Source of the DNA: an uncultured Desulfovibrio sp.
Lineage (GTDB): Bacteria > Desulfobacterota > Desulfovibrionia > Desulfovibrionales > Desulfovibrionaceae
NCBI GenBank assembly: GCA_934546745.1
Contig: CAKTDV010000017.1
Span: forward strand, 1-64,000
DNA length: 64,000 nt
Direction: 5' to 3'
In this document: piece by piece, positions 19,126 through 27,089 of the stretch
How the letters are laid out: every line of letters begins with the position of its first letter
Numbering within the stretch: position 1 is the stretch's first letter
Translations under genes and position numbers: made by a program
The notes under the pieces: generated by a model
Told to the model about the DNA's origin: nothing
Databases searched by the model: none
What the model saw: the letters and a program-made list of their open reading frames with translations, nothing else

Positions 19126-19237
19126 GTGTTGCGGCGTTGCGCCGCGCTGTCCCGGAGAGTCCGCCCTTCACGCGAGAAAGGAAGAACGTGAAGGACGGGA
19201 GGGCTCCGGAAGGAAAGGGGGTTTCACATCATGGCGA

Positions 19238-19561
19238 TCAGAAACCCATCCGGACGCATTTGTGATAGGCTGTCAGACGCTTCTGCTGACGGTGCGTATG
19301 CTGCAGGCTGGCCCGCGCGGTCTCGCAGGCATCGCGGGCTATACGCATGATGCCTTTCTGAAGTTCGGACAGTTCGCTGAGTTTGTTTCTGTAGAGTGCT
19401 ACGGGCACGTCCATGCGCAGGTTCCAGGCGTCCCGCGTCATCTGGACGCGCTGCTCATAGAGTTCCCCGGCAAGATCGTAGTTCCCCGCGGTAAGGGCGC
19501 GTTCCTCTCCGCGCGCGGTTTCGAGCGCGCGATCCAACAATTCCAGAGCCTGAGCCGTCAT
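19238..19561 (-). CDS. small helical protein, FliT/FlgN-like flagellar chaperone candidate
   Basis: A 107-residue, wholly helical, charged protein with no signal peptide. The pattern ALELLDRALETARGEERAL, then LYEQRVQMTRDAW, then LSELQKGIMRIARDA and a basic end resembles flagellar export chaperones of the FliT/FlgN type, which bind filament-cap or hook proteins. Similarity is by pattern only, not by a diagnostic motif. The ATG at 19561 follows GGGGAGGG. It is separated by 14 bases from the gene upstream and would be co-transcribed with it from a sigma-54 promoter, as many flagellar genes are. Confidence 0.6.
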   Translation of the reverse strand: MTAQALELLDRALETARGEERALTAGNYDLAGELYEQRVQMTRDAWNLRMDVPVALYRNKLSELSELQKGIMRIARDACETARASLQHTHRQQKRLTAYHKCVRMGF

Positions 19562-19575
19562 GACAACACCCTCCC

Positions 19576-20178
19576 CTACTTTGCGCCGGCGGCCAGTTCC
19601 GCATGCAATTCCTGACAGATGCCCTGCCATTCCTCGCACAGGGCCTGAAAATCGTATTCCAGCATGTCGGCCAGCAGAATCCAGTCCTCATTGCCGAGAA
19701 CGTCCGTCATTTCGGAGAGCATGTCGGAAAGTTTTTCCGTCTTCGCCTTGTAGCCTTCGGGAAGCTTCCGCGCATGTTCCTTGCACAGCACGTCCACCAT
19801 GTTGAGGAAGTCACGCGTCACGTCCAGCAAATCCTGAAAGAGCTCCAGCGCCTCACTGTCCGACGCCTCGCGGAAGAGCCGGGCGACCTCACGGGAGGCC
19901 TCCGCCATCATACGGGCAACCTTTTCCATCTCTCCGGCAATGTCCGTAGCCATCTGGCTTGCGGGCACGGAACGCACCTCCACGGACTCGAAGGACGCGC
20001 TGTCCATGTCTTCCGCCTGATGGGGGTAGATTTCGGAAAAAGGTTCGCCGTTTACCAGCACATCCGTAATGACGCGGTCTTTCATCTCCTCGGAATCAAG
20101 AATCATTTTCAGGATTTCTTCCAGATTCGCGAAGTCGGAAACGGGCCTGTCGCAGGCGCGACCGTCAACAACTATCAT
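19576..20178 (-). CDS. conserved protein, possible flagellar accessory
   Basis: A 200-residue acidic, helical protein without signal peptide or membrane segment. The N-terminal third (ITDVLVNGEPFSEIYPHQ) looks like a small folded domain; the rest is helical with repeated hydrophobic heptads, ending in an Ala-rich tail. The ATG at 20178 follows GGGGAGGA. I do not recognise a named family. The sigma-54 promoter upstream and the chaperone-like gene downstream suggest a role in flagellar assembly or another sigma-54-controlled surface process, which is inference. Confidence 0.65.
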   Translation of the reverse strand: MIVVDGRACDRPVSDFANLEEILKMILDSEEMKDRVITDVLVNGEPFSEIYPHQAEDMDSASFESVEVRSVPASQMATDIAGEMEKVARMMAEASREVARLFREASDSEALELFQDLLDVTRDFLNMVDVLCKEHARKLPEGYKAKTEKLSDMLSEMTDVLGNEDWILLADMLEYDFQALCEEWQGICQELHAELAAGAK

Positions 20179-20277
20179 GCTTCCTCCCCTGCCCTCCGGC
20201 AACGCCGTGCGGCACGTGTTTTTCTGCTTTGGACGGGCGGCTGTTTTTTCCGCGCCGCGGGATTGTTTCCCCCAAAT

Positions 20278-20294
20278 ATGCAAATCCCGTTCCA
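20278..20294 (-). promoter_or_regulatory. sigma-54 promoter
   Basis: On the minus strand the sequence reads TGGAAC-GGGAT-TTGCAT, matching the -24 GG / -12 GC consensus (TGGCAC-N5-TTGCA) with the right spacing. It lies 100 bases upstream of the 200-residue protein gene. Confidence 0.6.
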
Positions 20295-20366
20295 GAAAAA
20301 CACCGTCAGGAAATGGACGCGGCAGGCCTTTCCGATCCGGCTCTGGCCCGCCCAGGCCGGGAAGGT

Positions 20367-21413
20367 TCAGCCGCCAATGCCGACCATATGCCTGTCGGCC
20401 ACAGCCGTGCCCCGTCGGGCGGCCAGCAGTTCCGCGCCCACAGGTTTGCGGCGGCAGGCCTCGCCGATGACCCGCGCGATGCGGACATCGTCCGTGCCCG
20501 GCGTGCGCAGCAGCTCCCGCAGAGGGTATTCCGTATCGGCAAAAAGACAGGCGCGCACGTTGCCGTCGCTGGTCAGACGCAAGCGGTTGCAAGCGGCGCA
20601 GAAATGGTTGCTCAGCGGCGAGATGACCCCCAGGCGACCCCTGCCACCCACCACGCGAAACATGCGCGCCGGGCCGCTGGTCTCGCCGCCTGCGCCGTCG
20701 GCCTCCAGCCGCGCAAGACGCCCGGCTTCCGCGAGAATCTCGCCAGCGGGCCAGAACTGCCTCTCATCCCAGCGAGTACCGCTGCCCATGGGCATGAATT
20801 CAATAAAGCGGACATCCACAGGCAGGGTGCGCGCCGCGTGGACAAAATCGTCCAGCTGGCCGTCGTTGACGCCGCGCAGGGCCACGGCGTTGATTTTCAC
20901 CCGGAGGCCCGCCCCCAGCAGGCCGTCCACCGCCTCCAGCACGGCGGGCAGGAGATCGCGCCCCGTCACGCGGGCAAAGGTGGCCCGATCAAAGCTGTCC
21001 AGCGAGATGTTGACCACGTTCACGCCCGCGCGGCGCAGCAGGGGTATGTGCGGCCCGATGAGGGTGGCGTTGGTCGTCAGGCGCAGATCCAGATCTCCGT
21101 GCCTTTTGTGCAGCAGGGCCAGAAAGCCGTCAAACCCCTTGCGCGCGAAGGGCTCGCCGCCGGTGAGGCGCACCTTGCGCACGCCCATGCCGTGCGCGAT
21201 GCGCACCACGCGGGCCATTTCCTCATAGCGCAGAATATGATCGTGCGGAATGAAGGCGCGCGGCTCCACGCTGCGGCAGTAGAGGCAGCGGAGATTGCAG
21301 CGATCCGTCACGGAGAGCCGCAGATACCGCACGCTGCGCCCGTAGGCGTCGCGCAACGGATCCGCCGGCGCGGTGTTGCCAAGAGAAGAGAATGGATTTA
21401 CAGAAGTCGCCAT
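20367..21413 (-). CDS. moaA: GTP 3',8-cyclase MoaA
   Basis: A 348-residue radical-SAM enzyme that, with MoaC, converts GTP to cyclic pyranopterin monophosphate in molybdenum cofactor synthesis. The N-terminal cluster cysteines are Cys39, Cys43 and Cys46 in DRCNLRCLYC; the C-terminal cluster that binds substrate is in NHFCAACNRLRLT with the third cysteine in VRACLF. The sequence ends in Gly-Gly, as active MoaA does. The ATG at 21413 was preferred over one 27 bases upstream, which has no ribosome site; the site for 21413 is itself weak (GGACGGGAA). No other moa genes are nearby. Confidence 0.94.
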   Translation of the reverse strand: MATSVNPFSSLGNTAPADPLRDAYGRSVRYLRLSVTDRCNLRCLYCRSVEPRAFIPHDHILRYEEMARVVRIAHGMGVRKVRLTGGEPFARKGFDGFLALLHKRHGDLDLRLTTNATLIGPHIPLLRRAGVNVVNISLDSFDRATFARVTGRDLLPAVLEAVDGLLGAGLRVKINAVALRGVNDGQLDDFVHAARTLPVDVRFIEFMPMGSGTRWDERQFWPAGEILAEAGRLARLEADGAGGETSGPARMFRVVGGRGRLGVISPLSNHFCAACNRLRLTSDGNVRACLFADTEYPLRELLRTPGTDDVRIARVIGEACRRKPVGAELLAARRGTAVADRHMVGIGG

Positions 21414-21493
21414 GGTTGTTCCCGTCCGCTGTCGCCCCATCCGCTGCCGGCGGCCAGCGCTGCCCGCCTTGCCGTGCGGCGTCCCTCTCCCTG

Positions 21494-21529
21494 AAGGGGA
21501 GGTTTCAGACCACCAAGGAAGTCTTGATG
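21494..21529 (+). promoter_or_regulatory. leader motif shared with the gene at 22812
   Basis: GAGGTTTCAGACC, three bases, the ribosome site AAGGA, seven bases and ATG. The same 13-mer with the same spacing occurs in front of the gene at 22812. The conserved block includes more than the Shine-Dalgarno sequence, so it may be a regulatory leader. Confidence 0.4.
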
Positions 21530-21805
21530 AAGTACCTGTTTGCCTGTTCAGCCGTGGCCGCCTGTCTGTGCCTTCCCGCCATACCCCATGCCTGGGACGG
21601 TTTCGACGCCGCTACGACGGATCTCGTGGAAGTCACGCCCGACGCCCCACCCTCTGTGGGCGCCGCCGTGGAGGTTCGGGATTACGCCACGGACACGGTG
21701 CAGACCTGCCTTGTGGAAAACGTGACCCGCAATGCCCGCACACTGGAACTGGCCGTCCTCGCACCAGACGGAGAACGGCGGACGCTGGTCATGGAGGGAC
21801 GTTAG
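21527..21805 (+). CDS. exported DUF5334-like protein
   Basis: A 92-residue protein with a signal peptide (MKYLFACSAVAACLCLPAIPHA, cleavage probably before WDGF). The mature part starts WDGFD and continues with VEV, GAAVEVRDYAT and GERRTLVME, which matches the pattern of the small DUF5334 family of exported proteins. Its function is unknown. AAGGA precedes the ATG at 21527 by seven bases, within a leader motif shared with the gene at 22812. It is divergent from moaA. Confidence 0.75.
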   Translation: MKYLFACSAVAACLCLPAIPHAWDGFDAATTDLVEVTPDAPPSVGAAVEVRDYATDTVQTCLVENVTRNARTLELAVLAPDGERRTLVMEGR

Positions 21806-21855
21806 CATACTCGGCGACAAAAGGGAACGCCCCGCCCCCCTTTTCTCCGGCCTGT

Positions 21856-21889
21856 GAAAAAAACGCTCCGCGACAGGCATCGCGGAGCG
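21856..21889 (-). terminator. Rho-independent terminator
   Basis: CGCTCCGCGA (21864-21873), loop CAGGCA and TCGCGGAGCG (21880-21889) form a perfect 10-bp stem. On the minus strand a run of seven T follows, so it ends the leftward gene that stops at 21914. Confidence 0.88.
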
Positions 21890-21913
21890 GGAGAACGGAA
21901 ACGCGGACGGCCG

Positions 21914-22477
21914 TCAGGCGTTGCCGTCGCGATCATAGCCGGGCAGCAGGACGCTGGCGGCCTGGCTCTGCCCCTGCCCCTTGGGGCACTGACGCTGCAG
22001 GTGGCAGATTTCACACCCTCCCCGGAAGGGGAAATGCGTCACCACGGCAAAGCGGCGATCGAGCGTCGCCGCACCTTCCTTATAATGGAGACCCAATTCG
22101 TCCAGCGCGGCCTTCAGCGCCTCGGTAGGCCGGGGCGCCGGGGCGCAGCCCGCGTCCTCCACCTGCGGCAGCAGCTCGCGCACGGCCGCCATGCAGAGGA
22201 ACTGGGCAAGATTGTTCTCCTGCCAGCCGTCGGACGGCGATTTTTCCCACGCCTCGTCCGCCTGCCGTTCCACCTCTTCAGGGAGCCAGACGGCAAGATA
22301 GGAAATGGCGCCGGTCGTTATTTCCCGCGCCTCGAGCAGGGGCAGCCATTCTCCCCACCGTTTGATGAGGCGCTCCAGCGTCGCGCCGCCCAGACGGCTT
22401 TCCTGGCTCATGACCATAAAGCCTTCCATATCGAAATAAGGCACAACCTCATGTTTGGTAATGCGGGTTTCGCTCAC
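21914..22477 (-). CDS. conserved protein with C-terminal cysteine cluster
   Basis: A 187-residue soluble protein of unknown function. The N-terminal 110 residues are helical with several aromatic residues (MEGFMVMSQESRLGG, RWGEWLPLLEAREI). The C-terminal third has three cysteines in CEICHLQRQCPKGQG, a spacing that could bind zinc or iron-sulfur, with an earlier cysteine in EDAGCAPAP. No signal peptide is seen. A strong terminator follows directly. It is divergent from the miaB cluster. I do not recognise a family. Confidence 0.65.
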   Translation of the reverse strand: MSETRITKHEVVPYFDMEGFMVMSQESRLGGATLERLIKRWGEWLPLLEAREITTGAISYLAVWLPEEVERQADEAWEKSPSDGWQENNLAQFLCMAAVRELLPQVEDAGCAPAPRPTEALKAALDELGLHYKEGAATLDRRFAVVTHFPFRGGCEICHLQRQCPKGQGQSQAASVLLPGYDRDGNA

Positions 22478-22784
22478 GCTCGTCTCCTTATTCGGCGTCC
22501 TGCTCCGGCCCCCGCCCCGTTTCCGGCCTTCATGGCCCTCATGGAGCTGTCCGGCGGGCCGGATGCTGTGCCGGATATTGTAGCCGCGCCCGCGTCCACG
22601 TCAAGAGCGCAGGGGGAACGGGGGCAGACGGGGGCGGTTGCCCCCCCAGCGCGGGCACAGCGGGAATTTTGCCTTTCCGCCGTTTGTGTGCTAACAGGCA
22701 GCACGGCGGCAGGAAATGCCGCGTCAGCCCGCGGCCCGTCTTCCCGGTACGTGGCTCGGGAGCCGCCCACGCTGGCGGGAACAG
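22478..22784. other. intergenic region upstream of the miaB cluster
   Basis: About 300 bases between divergent genes with no gene of their own. It should hold both promoters; the shared leader motif begins at about 22784. Nothing else is recognisable. Confidence 0.35.
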
Positions 22785-22814
22785 AGGTTTCAGACCATAA
22801 AGGACTTTTTCATG
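22784..22814 (+). promoter_or_regulatory. leader motif shared with the gene at 21527
   Basis: GAGGTTTCAGACC, three bases, AAGGA, seven bases and ATG: same 13-mer and same spacing as in front of the DUF5334-like gene 1.3 kb upstream. Confidence 0.4.
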
Positions 22815-23186
22815 CACCCACTCCGCCATCCCGAAAAAATCCGCTACCGCTACACCCAGGACAAGGACGCCCGCCTGCAGACGGCCCACGGCGTCTGGGG
22901 CGGCATCAACCCCCAGGGGGAAATAGAACTCAACTTCTATCACGAAAGCGACGCCCTGCCGCAGATTTCGGAATGCCAGGTGGCGCCCGACGGTTCCCTC
23001 GGGCCGGAAAACCTGCCGGAAGGCTTTGACCGGCGCGATATCGTGCGCCACATCCATGCGCGCGTGCTCCTGAATTACGACACGGCGCGCGCCGTTCTGG
23101 AATGGCTGGAAGAGCGTATTGCGACGCTGGAAATGGAAGACGGCGAAACGCCGCCCTTTGCCGCCCGCCCTGGGCGCGAGCAATAG
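22812..23186 (+). CDS. conserved protein upstream of miaB
   Basis: A 124-residue soluble protein. The centre reads AHGVWGGINPQGEIELNFY, followed by an acidic loop and a helical end (NYDTARAVLEWLEERIATLE). The architecture is reminiscent of DUF3467-type proteins (beta sandwich followed by an amphipathic helix), but this is a weak resemblance. The ATG at 22812 follows AAGGA by seven bases. The stop is three bases before miaB, so the two are one transcription unit. Function unknown. Confidence 0.7.
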   Translation: MHPLRHPEKIRYRYTQDKDARLQTAHGVWGGINPQGEIELNFYHESDALPQISECQVAPDGSLGPENLPEGFDRRDIVRHIHARVLLNYDTARAVLEWLEERIATLEMEDGETPPFAARPGREQ

Positions 23187-23189
23187 GCC

Positions 23190-24542
23190 ATGAAAGAACG
23201 CCGTTTCCATATCATCACCTTCGGCTGCCAGATGAACGTGCACGACTCCCAGTGGCTGGGGCGGGCGCTGCAACGCCGGGGTTTTGCCGAAGGCCCGCTG
23301 GAGGATGCCCAGGTCGTGATCGTCAACACCTGTTCCGTGCGGGAAAAGCCGGAACAGAAGGTCATGAGCGCCCTTGGGCGCATACGGGAGGCCACGGGCG
23401 GCCATCCCGGCGTGCTGGTCGCCGTGGCGGGCTGCGTGGCGCAGCAACTTGGCGAGAAGCTCTTCCGCCAGCCGCAGGTGCGCCTTGTGGCCGGAAGCGA
23501 CGGCATCGCCGCAGCGCCGCGGGCCATCGAGCAACTGCTGGAAGAGCCGGGCCGCAAGCTCTCGCTGCTGGATTTCACCTCCTCCTATGAGGAGCGGGAG
23601 GAGGGCGCGCCCGGCCCATCGGGCCCCGTCGCCTATGTCAACATCATGCAGGGCTGCGATAATTTCTGTGCCTACTGCATCGTCCCCTTTACGCGCGGCC
23701 GCCAGAAATCCCGCCGCGCGGCCGCCATTCTGGACGACTGCCGCAGAGCCCTGGACGGCGGCGCGCGGGAAATCTGCCTGCTGGGGCAGAACGTCAACGC
23801 CTTTTCCCTGGACGGAACCGGCGACGGCGTAAGCTTCGCCGATCTGCTGCGCCAGACGGCGGCCCTGCCCGGTCTGCTTCGCCTGCGCTATGTGACGCCG
23901 CATCCCAAGGACATGGGCCCGGAAGACGTGGCCCTGTTCGGCGATCTGCCCGCGCTCTGTCCGCGCCTCCACCTGCCCTTACAGGCCGGTTCCGACGCCG
24001 TACTGGCCCGTATGGGTCGCCGCTACGACGCGGCCCGCTTCGTGGAACTGGTGGACGCCCTGCGCGCCGCGCGGCCGGACATGGCCCTGTCCACGGATCT
24101 CATCGTGGGCTTTCCCGGAGAGAGCGAGGAGGATTTCCAACAAACGCTGGAACTCATGCGCCGCTGCGCCTTCATGTCCAGCTTTTCCTTCTGCTACTCG
24201 GATCGTCCGGGAACGCGGGCCTCGCGCTTTCTCGACAAAATCCCTCCCGATGTGCGGCGGGATCGCCTCCTGCGCCTTCAGACCCTGCAGGAAGAGCTGG
24301 GGCAAGCCTGGCTTGACGCGCGCGTGGGCCAGGAAACCGAGGTTCTCATCGAGGGGGAAAGCCGCCGCAACGGCACGGAAGAAAAACGCTGGCAGGGACG
24401 CGACCCCTACGGGGCGCTGGTGCATGTCACCCCAGCGGAGGCCGCTTCCGGCGACATGACGGCGGGACGCATGGTGCGGGTACGCCTCACCGAGGCCAAA
24501 AAACACAGCCTTCTGGGGCGACAGATGGGGGCGTCATGGTAG
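23190..24542 (+). CDS. miaB: tRNA-2-methylthio-N6-dimethylallyladenosine synthase MiaB
   Basis: A 450-residue radical-SAM methylthiotransferase that adds the 2-methylthio group to i6A37 of tRNAs. The first cluster is bound by Cys13 (FGCQMN), Cys48 (VNTCSVRE) and Cys82 (VAGCVAQQ); the radical-SAM cluster by Cys156, Cys160 and Cys163 (CDNFCAYC). The downstream YVTPHPKDM and LPLQAGSDAVLARMGRRY are family hallmarks, and a C-terminal TRAM domain follows. Length is normal. Its last seven bases overlap the bifunctional nuclease gene. Confidence 0.95.
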   Translation: MKERRFHIITFGCQMNVHDSQWLGRALQRRGFAEGPLEDAQVVIVNTCSVREKPEQKVMSALGRIREATGGHPGVLVAVAGCVAQQLGEKLFRQPQVRLVAGSDGIAAAPRAIEQLLEEPGRKLSLLDFTSSYEEREEGAPGPSGPVAYVNIMQGCDNFCAYCIVPFTRGRQKSRRAAAILDDCRRALDGGAREICLLGQNVNAFSLDGTGDGVSFADLLRQTAALPGLLRLRYVTPHPKDMGPEDVALFGDLPALCPRLHLPLQAGSDAVLARMGRRYDAARFVELVDALRAARPDMALSTDLIVGFPGESEEDFQQTLELMRRCAFMSSFSFCYSDRPGTRASRFLDKIPPDVRRDRLLRLQTLQEELGQAWLDARVGQETEVLIEGESRRNGTEEKRWQGRDPYGALVHVTPAEAASGDMTAGRMVRVRLTEAKKHSLLGRQMGASW

Positions 24543-25114
24543 AAATGCAGGTAGACGGCCTGACGCTGGAACCGGAAACCAAAACGCCGCTGCTTCTCCT
24601 GCGCACCGCGGAGGGCGACGCCCGGCTTCCGCTGCTCATCGGCCCCATGGAGGCCGTGTCGCTGAGCCTCATGCTCAACGGCGGGCAGCTCCCCCGCCCC
24701 CTGACGCACGATCTGCTGCTCATGACCGTCCGCGCGCTCAAGGGCGCTGTGGTAGGGGTGGAAATCGTGGATCTCAGGGAAGGCGTCTTCTATGCCGTCC
24801 TGCTGCTGCGTTGCCGCGAAGGTCTGATCCGCGTGGACTGCCGCCCTTCGGACGCCGTGGCCCTGGCCCTGCGCACGGGCGTCCGCATCCGCGTGGAGGA
24901 GCGCGTTCTGCAAAAAGCGCGGGAAGAGGGGCCGCGCCCTGTGCGCGCCGACGCGGCCATCGACATGCTGCGGGAAGCGGGCGCGCGCCGGGAAGCCGCG
25001 CGCCTGGCGGACAAACTGGCCCGGGGCAAGGCTCTTGGCGAATCCGGCGGCGACCTTGCCGGCTATGAAACCCTGCTGCGCACCCTGGAGCCGGAAACCT
25101 CCCGCAAGATGTGA
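24536..25114 (+). CDS. bifunctional nuclease family protein
   Basis: A 192-residue protein of the DUF151/bifunctional nuclease family, known from thermophiles and plants to have DNase and RNase activity. The core is MVEMQVDGLTLEPETKTPLL, LPLLIGPMEAVSLSLMLNG, LTHDLLLMTVRALKGAVVGV and CRPSDAVALALRTGVRI, all family landmarks. A helical, charged C-terminal extension of about 55 residues follows. It overlaps miaB by seven bases (start ATGGTAG), a common arrangement in this family. Confidence 0.9.
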   Translation: MVEMQVDGLTLEPETKTPLLLLRTAEGDARLPLLIGPMEAVSLSLMLNGGQLPRPLTHDLLLMTVRALKGAVVGVEIVDLREGVFYAVLLLRCREGLIRVDCRPSDAVALALRTGVRIRVEERVLQKAREEGPRPVRADAAIDMLREAGARREAARLADKLARGKALGESGGDLAGYETLLRTLEPETSRKM

Positions 25115-25121
25115 GACCGCC

Positions 25122-26618
25122 GTGGCCGCGCCCCGTCCCATTTCCGTCATGCTGCTGAGCAGGAGCGAACGCCTCGCGGCCGTGGATAAACGCGCCCTGC
25201 GCGAGGCCGGCGCGACCACCCGATGGAGCATGACTTCCGGCGTCGAGGCCGCGCGGCTGCTGGACGGACTGGCAGCGGGTGCCCGCCCAGGCTCCCGTCC
25301 GGAAACGCCGGATGTCATTGTCTGCCATCAGGAACTGGAGGACATGGACGGCGAGCAGTTCTGCGCCATGCTCCGCCTGCATCCCCGCCTGGTATCACAG
25401 CCGGTGTTGTTGCTCATGACCAACGACACCGAGGCGCAACAGATGGCCGCGCTGGGCTGCGGCGCCAGCGCCCTGCTTTCCCGCCCCTATTCCGTGGAGG
25501 CCCTCCGCCGCCAGCTTCTCTCCCTGACGGCCTATGCCGATTGCGAACACCAGCTCCAGCAGGCCGCCGCCAATACCGGTTCCAGCGCCTTCAACGAGGC
25601 GCTGGCCTCCTATGCCCTGTTGCTCAAACCAGAGCGACCGCCAGAGGACTACCTCAACGCGGCCCTGCGCTGTCTTGAGGCCGGGCAATGGAATACGGCC
25701 ATTGCCGCCTTTCAGCGGGCCCTGCGGGCGGAACACATCAGGGGAGAGGCGGAACTGGGCATGGCCGCCGCCTACAAAGGCAAGGGCGACACGGCCCGTT
25801 ACCGGGCATGGCTGGCCCGCGCCGCCGATACCTTCGCCCGCGCGCGGCGCTGGCACAGGGCGCGTTCCGCCTATGTCCGCCTTCTCCAGGAGAATCCCCG
25901 GGCGCGCAATCCCGTTCTGGCCGCCGCGCAACGCCTGCTGCGTCAGGGCGACGCGGAAGGGGCCGCCCAGGCGCTGGCCTCCGTCTACGACATTACCGGC
26001 GACGCCCTCATGGCGGACAGGCTGGCGCAGACCTGTCTGGCCTCCGCCGTGGACGGCGGCAACGACGATATCCGCGCCGAAAGCGCCGAGCTCATCGCCC
26101 GGCTGGAAAACCACCTGCAAGGGGAACTTGGCGACGGCGCCCTTTCCCTGAGCCGGGAAATACGGAGCAGACTGGCCGTGCTGGCCGTGCAGCGGGAAGA
26201 GCGCCTGCGCCGGGCCGCCGAGGATCGCCGGCGGGAAGCCGTCGCCTTCCAGCTCTGGGAGGAACGCCATCGGGCCGCGCGCGGGAGAGCCGCCACGGCG
26301 TCCCGCCCGCACCGCGTACAGCCCGCCCCCGCCCCCCCCTCCGTGCCGCCCCTGCCGAAAAACGCCCCAGCGCCTCTTCCCCAGGACGCTCTGGCCCCGC
26401 ACGCCCCCGCGCAGGCTGCCCAGGATCGGGGGAAAGGCGCGCTTTTTCCAGACGCCACCTTCGCGCCCGCCTTTGACGCCATCGAACCTCTGGCACCTCC
26501 GCCACCCTCCGGGAAGCCACCCCGGGACAGCACCCCACCGCGCCCCCATTCACTGTTCAGCGACATTCTTTCCGTCATCAGCTGCACATGGCAGTTGTCC
26601 CGACATCGCGGGAAATAA
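25122..26618 (+). CDS. pseudo-receiver/TPR protein
   Basis: A 498-residue cytoplasmic protein. Residues 5-130 have the fold pattern of a response-regulator receiver (ISVMLLSRSERL, PDVIVCHQELEDMDG, PVLLLMTNDTEAQQMAALG), but the phospho-acceptor Asp is His69, the N-terminal acidic pair is absent, and the conserved Lys is Arg121 (LLSRPYS). Residues 150-300 are tetratricopeptide-like (SYALLLKPERPPEDYLNAALRC; QWNTAIAAFQRALRAEH). The end is a long Pro/Ala-rich low-complexity tail. The start is taken as the GTG at 25122, eight bases after the bifunctional nuclease gene, with only a weak ribosome site. It probably acts as a phosphorylation-independent adaptor. Confidence 0.75.
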   Translation: MAAPRPISVMLLSRSERLAAVDKRALREAGATTRWSMTSGVEAARLLDGLAAGARPGSRPETPDVIVCHQELEDMDGEQFCAMLRLHPRLVSQPVLLLMTNDTEAQQMAALGCGASALLSRPYSVEALRRQLLSLTAYADCEHQLQQAAANTGSSAFNEALASYALLLKPERPPEDYLNAALRCLEAGQWNTAIAAFQRALRAEHIRGEAELGMAAAYKGKGDTARYRAWLARAADTFARARRWHRARSAYVRLLQENPRARNPVLAAAQRLLRQGDAEGAAQALASVYDITGDALMADRLAQTCLASAVDGGNDDIRAESAELIARLENHLQGELGDGALSLSREIRSRLAVLAVQREERLRRAAEDRRREAVAFQLWEERHRAARGRAATASRPHRVQPAPAPPSVPPLPKNAPAPLPQDALAPHAPAQAAQDRGKGALFPDATFAPAFDAIEPLAPPPPSGKPPRDSTPPRPHSLFSDILSVISCTWQLSRHRGK

Positions 26619-26726
26619 CCCGGCACGGCCCCGCTCTGGCGTTGAATCACGCCTCTATCAGAGCTGCTCGGCGTTGCAGGCACACCGCGCGTAACAAACT
26701 CTGGAGAGATTTTCCGCGATCCCATA

Positions 26727-26755
26727 TTGACATTGAATTTCAATTTAAATATCAT
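26727..26755 (+). promoter_or_regulatory. feo promoter with candidate Fur-like palindrome
   Basis: A near-consensus promoter: TTGACA (26727-26732), 17 bases, TATCAT (26750-26755). Its spacer contains ATTGAA-T-TTCAAT (26732-26744), a perfect inverted repeat with a 1-base centre that resembles Desulfovibrio Fur sites. Binding there would block RNA polymerase, consistent with repression by iron. Confidence 0.65.
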
Positions 26756-26781
26756 AAAAAATATTGGATGGAGGTAATGGC

Positions 26782-27021
26782 ATGACGCTCAATGATCTCA
26801 CGACGCGCGCGCACTGCAGGATTGCTCGTGTCGCCGCCGGGGGGATGCTTGGCCAGCGGCTCAGCGATCTTGGTTTTTGCCCCGGAGTAACGGTTCTCTT
26901 TGTGCGGCGCGCGCCCTTGCGCGATCCTGTGCATGTGCAGATCGGATCCTACCATGTGGCTTTACGTGGGTATGAAGCCGGACAGATAGAAATCGACTCC
27001 GTGACGCCTGTTCTGAAATGA
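26782..27021 (+). CDS. feoA: ferrous iron transport protein A
   Basis: A 79-residue SH3-like FeoA protein, the small cytoplasmic partner of the FeoB ferrous iron permease. The typical pattern ITRVAAGGMLGQRLSDLGFCPG-V is seen as RIARVAAGGMLGQRLSDLGF, ending with the beta strands HVALRGYEAGQIEI. GGAGG precedes the ATG at 26782, which was chosen over an in-frame ATG 18 bases upstream. It is the first gene of the locus, directly behind a strong promoter with a candidate Fur-like site. Confidence 0.93.
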   Translation: MTLNDLTTRAHCRIARVAAGGMLGQRLSDLGFCPGVTVLFVRRAPLRDPVHVQIGSYHVALRGYEAGQIEIDSVTPVLK

Positions 27022-27089
27022 TGCCGCACGGCGGATTTGTTCACCATCCCGCCTCACTGCCGGGAAGATGTGGCGGCAAGGGGAGTTTT

